Assembly: GCA_032209605.1 (NCBI GenBank)
Contig: JASFXZ010000010.1
Location: 13,909,385-13,973,384 of the forward strand
Source: Mactromeris polynyma
Taxonomy: Eukaryota; Mollusca; Bivalvia; Venerida; Mactridae
DNA length: 64,000 nt
Reading direction: 5' to 3'
Below, one piece after another: positions 58,901 through 64,000 of this stretch. Under the pieces are notes generated by a model. The model ran no database searches and had not been told where the DNA came from. It saw only the letters and a list, made by a program, of their open reading frames with translations. Every line of letters begins with the position of its first letter. The stretch's first letter is position 1. Both the position numbers and the translations under genes were made by a program.

Positions 58901-61900
58901 CAAATTCAGTGGATTTCGGTAAGATAACGTACCCTTATTGAAAGGTTAACCAATCCGCGTCCAGGTTACAAAAGTTGTTCGGTTGACGAAAAGTTGTTTT
59001 AAGTGGTTAACGTAAGACTTGATTGGTTTACACAACACTGACATGCAAATAGCAAAGCCATGTTAGTACGGTTGCGCCGAAAAAATATGATAACAAAATG
59101 TGTCAAAATATGTATGTTATAATTACCTGTAGATATTCATGTGCACAGAATGGTTCTCCTCTGTGTACAGGTTTCCATCCATTTCCTACATTGAGTCTGG
59201 CATCATACGGCAGATTTGTACTCAGATAGGACGACCCTTGTATTTGACAGTCTAATACAGACCCGGACTCTATACCCAGAACTGATGGGGACTCTGTAAT
59301 ATAAAACAATGTTCAGAAAAAACCTCAGTATTAAGACCACTCTTTGGACCCTTGAAAACTGGTCTTAATATTGAGGTGGTCTAAATATTGAGGTTGATTA
59401 AAGAGCAAAACAGTGAAAATGGACTTCAAAAATTGTGTTCCTACTTTTGAGATAGTCTTATTTTTTAGGTGGTCTTTAGGTGATGTTTTACTGTATTGTT
59501 GACCCACCAGGTTAGCTCAATGGTAAGAGCGCTAGGCTGTCGCCCGAGAGGTCCGGGATTGATTCCAGGGCTGTGCAGGGCAAGCCCTTCTGTGACATTT
59601 GGCTACAGTCACTCGTCCCCAACCGCTGATTCATGTGAGGAAGATGTCAGCTGCTTGCAGAGGGACAAGTTAGAACTGGTTAATAATTAATTCCAGGAAA
59701 ATTTGTTAGGTCAACTTACCAACATGTATGATTGAACAATCGCTGAAAAACGGCGCTAAGTAATAGTTAGTAGATTTTAAGTAAAATCCCTCTTCTTAAC
59801 CAATAAGATTTTACTTAATATCTACTAACTGACTTAGAATGTAACCTACATTTTGATTGGCCGATACGCATGCAAATTTCAACGCGCAATCTGGAACATG
59901 TGTGTAACGCTCACACAGATTCTTAATCAATAAGCGTAGTACTTAACGGGAGCCGTTCTGTCATTTCATTGGCTGAAAATGTAGGTTGTATTCTAAACCC
60001 GTATTGAAAAGTCTTAATTCGTTAGTGCTAGACTAGTTGTCTCTGTTGTAAACCTAAATGACGTCACCTACGTGTTATAACACATGCATTATTAGCATTC
60101 ATTTATTTGTGGTATAACAAATGACGAGACATCATTATCGCCTTGTTGTGATGCTCGCTTTTATTGTGAGCAAAAAAGTTAGTTTTACCGATAAAGTGCA
60201 TGATTGCAATTTATGATACAAATAAAATACTACGTTTGTGTTCATAAATTATACAATTTAATAAACTCGTCTTCAGGAATTGATACAAACTCGCCAAAGC
60301 TTTCAGAAAACTCGTTTTATAAAGTCAGAAATTTACGACCACGCATTTAATATCTTGTAAGTATATAATTCTTCTGTCTGTTTCACGATAACTTCAAATA
60401 CATTGTGTATTGTGTATTAAATAACAACTAAGTCTGTAGAAAGTAAAGATGGTTTATAATTGTATGAGCAAGTATGTTTCAAGGATATTTATAGTAAAAC
60501 TGTCTTTAATTCTGATTGTTTATTAGTTGATTATTATACAGAAGTGAAGTCGTGCTATACTGGACTGTAACAATATCCAAATCGTACATGTTTATGGAGT
60601 CTGTGCCGCATTTATTACTACGTCAAAATGTTATTCATGTTCAGCGGAAAATGCCTAAATACAAAATAGAATGAGAAAAATAAACATCTTGTTTTTTATG
60701 TAAGAGTTGTGTAGCGTTTGTGATATATTTCATATAGTGGTCAGCCTTTACAAGTTGAAAGCACAGGAGATTGTCACGAATTTTCTTTATCCCTTCAGGA
60801 GTTCTCTCCCTTTACCCCTTCTACCGTTTATGCATATATATGACTATATATATACACACATACTACAGAAGGGATAAGGGAGAGAACTCTAGAAGTTATA
60901 AAAGGAGAGAACTCTTGACAATCTCCCGTGGTTGAAAGTCAGAGTGACCTGATATACCGACAACCAGTCTAAACCTACATGAACACATGGTTCCCTACGA
61001 TGTCGTTTAAGACAGGTTTTACTGTTTTACATTTATTTATAACTCCGTGTTTACAAGAGTGTCTGACCACATGAGATGACTGGCAAAAATGTGTTTGGTT
61101 ATTTAATGAAAAAGTAAATTTTAAAACATAGACGGATAATTATTTGGACTAATGCAAGCCAGCTTTATTTCACCGAAGACTTTTCGAGTTCTCTCCCTTA
61201 ATTCCTTCTGTAGTATATGTATGTATAGTATTGTACTATTGTATATACATATACTACAGAAATAATAAAAGGAGGGAACTCCTGACAATCTCCTTTGCTC
61301 TACCTGACGAACTGTTTTAACCTAAGCAAGAAGTGTGTACGAATTGTTTATGAACCGTTACGCTTACCTGCATTGAAACCAAATTCCTTCACTATATAGC
61401 CACTGTACAGAACGCCGACATTCAATCGATCTCCTCGGATTTCACCGGTGTATGTCATATCTACTGGTACCACCGTTCTGATGTTTTGTGAACCTGAAGG
61501 CATCACTCGAGTCGGGTCCAGAATCAAGGTGAACGAAAATGAGATATTATCTTTGAAGTCGATTTCGCCGATCTGTAACAGTAAATTTACAAACAATCAT
61601 ATTTAGATATACATAAACAATCTTGCACCATTTTCGATGTTTACAAAACATGTAGATAGTTCCCACATCTACAATAGTTGCCTCCCTTGTTCTTAATAAT
61701 CAGCCATGTTGATAGGCAATACTGATAAGCACGTAATTCCCAAATATGCGATAATTTGGAAAATACCCAGAGAATTTGCTTCACTTTTGCATCAACATTC
61801 TGAGCCATCTACTCCCATGAGCATTATGAATAAGTTATTTGTATATATCTGATTAATTTATCATCGTTTACATTATATTCCATATTACTTGAAGGAAATT

Positions 61901-64000
61901 TGCATATCAATATGGCCGACTATTCAGAACAAGGGAGGTAAATATTGTAAATGGGGGAACTATCTACAAGGCAATTGCGCAGAGCAAACATAATCTTTTG
62001 TGAACAATCTTCCTTCGAAATTGAGACACAGTTGTTTGCTTTGACTGGATAAGAGTTAAACGAAGTACGAAGGCTTGTCATTTTATTTAGGCTTGTCATT
62101 TTATTTAAAAGTTAATGATTGTACTATACGGCAAAGCTATCGTTGGTTTATGCAGTCGGTTATGTAACTTGACCGATTTTTCAATGTTTAATTGACACTC
62201 CAATTAATAAATATGGCCAATAACTATTTATTAGGAGTTTGATAGATCTTAATGTTATGGCGGTAGTTTATCTAATCTTAGGGTACGATTTTGAACCCGA
62301 ATACAACATTACAGGGTCAAATAAGTTGTAGGAATCTGGCTTCACACTTGGAAATTTAATAGTTATACGACTGTATAAAAGTAAAGTTAAGTGATTATTT
62401 ATTTTTAGTGTCACCCCTACTAAAGGGGCCAGCCATTTCTTACTTACGAGTCAACTACAGTATGGGTACATTTACTTCCCAATTCCTATCCTTTATGCCA
62501 GGCATCAGGCAGGAAGGCGCATGGTAACCATTATTTAACTAGCTGACGGCTCACCAACCGGCCATTTCAGAACGAACCCCTACTAGGATTCAAACCTTCG
62601 ACCTTCCGTTCCCAAGGCGGATGCCTTAACCACTCGGCCATATATTGTATTATAGTCGGTTGAGTCAGTTATTGACATTGTGCAATGAACACAGTGTAAT
62701 GGCTGTGGACCTTTCAATTATCATTTGCTTTATGCAGTAAATCATATTATGGTTCTATACCTTTAAATGAAACCCAGGTTCCGGTATGAGAGATATTACA
62801 GTCACGTCTGCTCCTTCTACATCATACATCTCACCAAATTCAATATAATGTGGCGTCAAGACGTGTACAACAACGTCCTGTGCATGCGCTGTGGATGTGC
62901 CGTTCAACATTAGAGCCACTGAACACGTCACATTGTTTCTGAAACAGAAACGTTTTGGATTGTTTGATGCTGGTATACTCGTTAAGGAACCCATGTGACT
63001 TCGTAGCGCAATATAAGGAACTAAAAGTTCATGGTCATTATGCAAGAAACATCCTATCAGTCTAAAGGAAGTTAAGAGTAGAAAATCTACCCGAATTTGT
63101 CTATGTACTTTTCGAATGTATATTATGAGATTTGTTATCACCTGCTAGTTTTATTTAAGATTGTGACATTCCACTTTTTGAAGCATAGCCGTTTATTAAT
63201 GATATTTCTTGAAACTAAGAAAGTTTCAATAATCTGTTACGTCAAAGATAATCTCGTTCTAAAGACTTGTATCACACCATGTAATGGCTGAAATGGATGA
63301 CCGAAGGTATCCGAATGTCAATAGATTATACAGAATTAACCAATATCCCTATATAAGGAGATAGAACAACTCATTGTAAAAACAAAACTGAAATGTCACT
63401 TAAATTTCACTACATACATGTATGTACAGTGCCATGAAAGTCACACGGGATCCCAAATTTGGATATAGCTGTAAATGTATATACAATCGGACCTCGTTTA
63501 TTCGACAACCTTCTATCCGAATACTTTGTATAAATCGAAATAAATATCAGGTCCTGATGTATCTTCTTAGCCATGTCGAATTGAAATGGTCTATTCGAAA
63601 CTATGTATTATTCAAAATTTCAGACGCGATGAATTCGAATGAACGAGGTCCGACGTCTATATGTATTATAACTAATTGTATGATATATTGATTTGAGTTG
63701 CATAAGTACTTTCTAAAGTGGAATCACTAATGGCTATGTAGAAGTTTGACAATAGTGTTTGTATTAGCAGGCGTAATTTAACTAGTACATATTAGCAAGA
63801 AAGTATCATGGACCAGTCCGTTACGTCTGCTGACTTACCCTGATATTTTTTCAGTGTAGCTAAACTGTTCCATCAAGAAGCCAAATTGAAGCACAGGTGT
63901 TTCAGTTCCCGAAATTTGAACGTCAATAAAAGACGTGCTGTTGGCTGAAAATCCGGTTGTGCCTTCAAGAACGGCAGTGACGGGAATTAAACTCCCAGCA
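52700..64000 (-). CDS. Large discoidin (F5/8 type C) plus Asp-box protein with DUF11-like repeats; 3' part, 11 exons, start outside window
   Basis: Exons: 64000(open)-63839, 62938-62761, 61572-61368, 59293-59127, 58561-58409, 56284-56119, 55701-55596, 55399-55353, 54561-54399, 53603-53497 and 52923-52700. All introns are GT-AG and phases chain to 558 visible residues. Residues 1-180 hold beta-rich repeats (VTCSVALMLNGTSTAHAQDV; NISFSFTLILDPTRVMPSGS) resembling DUF11/conserved-repeat domains. Residues about 186-336 are a full F5/8C domain: VLGIESGSVLDCQIQ, ARLNVGNGW, FQLQYSGDAMAWYD, AQYIRLISGECIVGIRLELTG. Then Asp-box motifs: SEDGDTW (387-393, one residue short) and SEDDGYTW (426-433, exact), 40 residues apart like propeller blades. 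Family knowledge: F5/8C domains bind lipids or glycans outside cells; Asp-boxes mark sialidase-like and VPS10 propellers. No transmembrane segment is visible. The last exon is the weakest part. An adhesion or matrix role is inferred. Confidence 0.82.
52955..53283. repeat. Foldback repeat beside the terminal exon
   Basis: GACAGGGCTCGAGAAATCCA and CGTCCCGTACTAGCC on the left are mirrored on the right by AAATTCTAGAGCCCTGTC and ACTAGCCTCCTATGTCGGGC. A box-B-like GGGGTTCGAACC follows at 53278, suggesting a SINE pair in inverted order. Confidence 0.55.
53799..54107 (+). other. Intronic open frame, not called as a gene
   Basis: A plus-strand frame (102 residues) in the intron between exons 53603 and 54399 has no family features and no flanking splice sites of note. 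Taken as chance. Confidence 0.4.
55096..55276. mobile_element. P2 MITE copy (intronic)
   Basis: TA-CAGTGCAATCATTCCAAAGC to CTGGTGAGACTTCACTG-TA, 181 bp. Inner GACCCTCTCTTGAGCAACAC and AAAGTGTGTTCCCCTGG. In the intron after the 47-nt exon. Confidence 0.8.
55858..56010. mobile_element. Foldback element in a discoidin-gene intron
   Basis: Arms of about 40 bp: GGTGGCATAGAGGTGACATG then TGTGAAAT on the left, ATTTCACACATGTCACATCT then ATGCCACC on the right. The middle repeats TATGTCGTGGGAACGAG twice. Confidence 0.8.
56620..58395. repeat. 42-bp satellite-like array, about 42 copies (1.8 kb)
   Basis: The unit TACATTGATCAAGGCAACCT then TTGCTATTTACAGCAATACA then GC repeats in register. Variants (GATCAAAC, AATCAAGG, CACCC) form local blocks, a sign of recent local amplification. 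Its length is 14 codons, so 182- and 207-residue plus-strand frames (IKATFAIYSNTATL repeats) are open, but they are by-products. The array ends about 14 bp from exon 58561-58409 of the discoidin gene. Confidence 0.95.
58877..59106. repeat. Dispersed repeat G, copy 2
   Basis: Collinear with 21553-21775: AAAATGGATTTCGGTAAT, AAATTCAGTGGATTTCGGTA, AAGGTTAACCAATCCGC and GCCATGTTAGTAC. Ends about 20 bp from the donor of exon 59293-59127. Confidence 0.75.
59314..59493. mobile_element. P1 MITE copy 15
   Basis: CAGAAAAAACCTCAGTATTA to GGTGATGTTTTACTG-TA, with a full core. It starts 20 bp upstream of the acceptor of exon 59293-59127 on the minus strand. Confidence 0.85.
59508..59757 (+). mobile_element. 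SINE family S1, copy 2 (more complete)
   Basis: The head TTAGCTCAATGGTAAGAGCG is box A; GGATTGATTCC is box B. The tail GGTTAATAATTAATTCCAGG is followed by GCTGAAAAACGGCGCTAAG, a 3' end style common in molluscan SINEs. Confidence 0.82.
59768..60005. repeat. Two side-by-side palindromes
   Basis: 59771-59833: TTAGTAGATTTTAAGTAAAA pairs with TTTTACTTAATATCTACTAA. 59837-60000: AGAATGTAACCTACATTTT pairs with AAAATGTAGGTTGTATTCT. They may be parts of one foldback element next to the SINE. Confidence 0.7.
60006..60761. other. Intron of the discoidin gene, nothing recognised
   Basis: AT-rich intronic DNA between the palindromes and family B; no ORF of note. Confidence 0.5.
60762..60930. mobile_element. 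Family B MITE copy 7
   Basis: CACAGGAGATTGTCACGAAT to GAACTCTTGACAATCTCCCG then TG. Each arm contains the CTCTCCCTTTA/AAAGGGAGAG motif more than once. Confidence 0.85.
61171..61297. mobile_element. Family B MITE copy 8 (left end decayed)
   Basis: TTTTCGAGTTCTCTCCCTTA and TTCTGTAGTATATGTATG at the left; GAACTCCTGACAATCTCCTT at the right. Confidence 0.75.
61653..61967. mobile_element. Foldback MITE, family E, copy 2
   Basis: TAGATAGTTCCCACATCTAC then AATAGTTGCCTCCCTTGTTC at the left; GAACAAGGGAGGTAAATATT then GTAAATGGGGGAACTATCTA at the right. Also shares the SCCATNTTGAT-type words next to each arm with copy 1. Confidence 0.85.
61968..62399. other. Intron of the discoidin gene, nothing recognised
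   Basis: AT-rich, with a short direct duplication (AGGCTTGTCATTTTATTT) at about 62070-62108. Confidence 0.5.
62400..62642 (-). mobile_element. SINE family S2, copy 2 (minus strand)
   Basis: On the minus strand: TGGCCGAGTGGTTAAGGCAT (box A), then GGTTTGAATCCTAGTAG (box B). The body matches 11625-11876 through AACTAGCTGACGGCTCACCA and GGCCAGCCATTTCTTACTTA. Confidence 0.8.
63484..63655. mobile_element. Family C MITE copy 4
   Basis: TA-CAATCGGACCTCGTTTATTC to GAATGAACGAGGTCCGACG. The core ATATCAGGTCCTGATGTATC is shared with copy 1. Confidence 0.85.

Noticed and set aside
59508..59580. tRNA gene
   Set aside because: The head matches box A and B only; the cloverleaf is not closed and the copy shares a 170-bp body with 30977-31215, so it is a SINE.

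Overview
This is a piece of an animal nuclear genome, most likely from a mollusc (bivalve or gastropod). It is AT-rich and gene-poor. Genes are split by GT-AG introns, and coding DNA is a few percent of the window. There are tRNA-headed SINEs, and short inverted-repeat elements carrying the 'AGGGAGAGAACTC' type motif that is familiar from molluscan genomes. No bacterial operons, CRISPR arrays or viral genes were seen. The lineage is inferred from repeat style and protein content, not proven.

Four protein-coding genes are well supported; intron phases close exactly in each. (1) 4047-5473, minus: a 184-residue CCHC zinc-knuckle nucleic-acid-binding protein (CNBP/HEXBP-like), three coding exons, five knuckles joined by polyglycine linkers. 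(2) 20569-27591, minus: a 611-residue BTB-BACK-Kelch protein in four coding exons. (3) 44147-48968, plus: a 404-residue type II membrane glycosyltransferase with a GT32-type DXD motif, three exons. (4) 52700 to beyond 64000, minus: the 3' part (11 exons, 558 residues) of a large, probably extracellular protein. It has DUF11-like beta-sandwich repeats, a complete F5/8 type C (discoidin) domain, then Asp-box (BNR) blades. A possible fifth gene starts at 12104 (plus). A truncated LINE reverse-transcriptase 3' end lies at 50.68-51.36 kb.

The rest is dominated by small non-autonomous elements. I recognise by eye: family P1 (ends CAGTAAAACCTC, about 17 copies), P2 (ends CAGTGCAACCTCTC, about 10), C (ends CAGTCGGACCTCGTT, 4) and D (CAGTGAACTCC, 1). 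All four start CAGT next to TA and look like pogo/Tigger-type MITEs. Others are family B (ends CACAGGAGATTGTCACGAG, 8 copies), family R (5 copies), foldback family E (2 copies), and several single foldbacks. At least six tRNA-related SINE families are present.

Tandem arrays are frequent: 66, 63, 13, 44 (22+22), 73, 42, 19, 50, 35, 58 and 42 bp units. Three of them have grown inside a MITE. Two unrelated 42-bp arrays create long false ORFs because 42 is a multiple of three.

Layout: 0-2 kb repeats; 2-6 kb CCHC gene; 6-18 kb intergenic with dense MITEs and one possible gene; 18-28 kb Kelch gene; 28-44 kb repeat-rich intergenic; 44-49 kb glycosyltransferase; 49-52.6 kb repeats and LINE remnant; 52.6-64 kb discoidin gene, with a 1.8-kb satellite inside one intron. 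The four genes are not an operon or obvious functional cluster.
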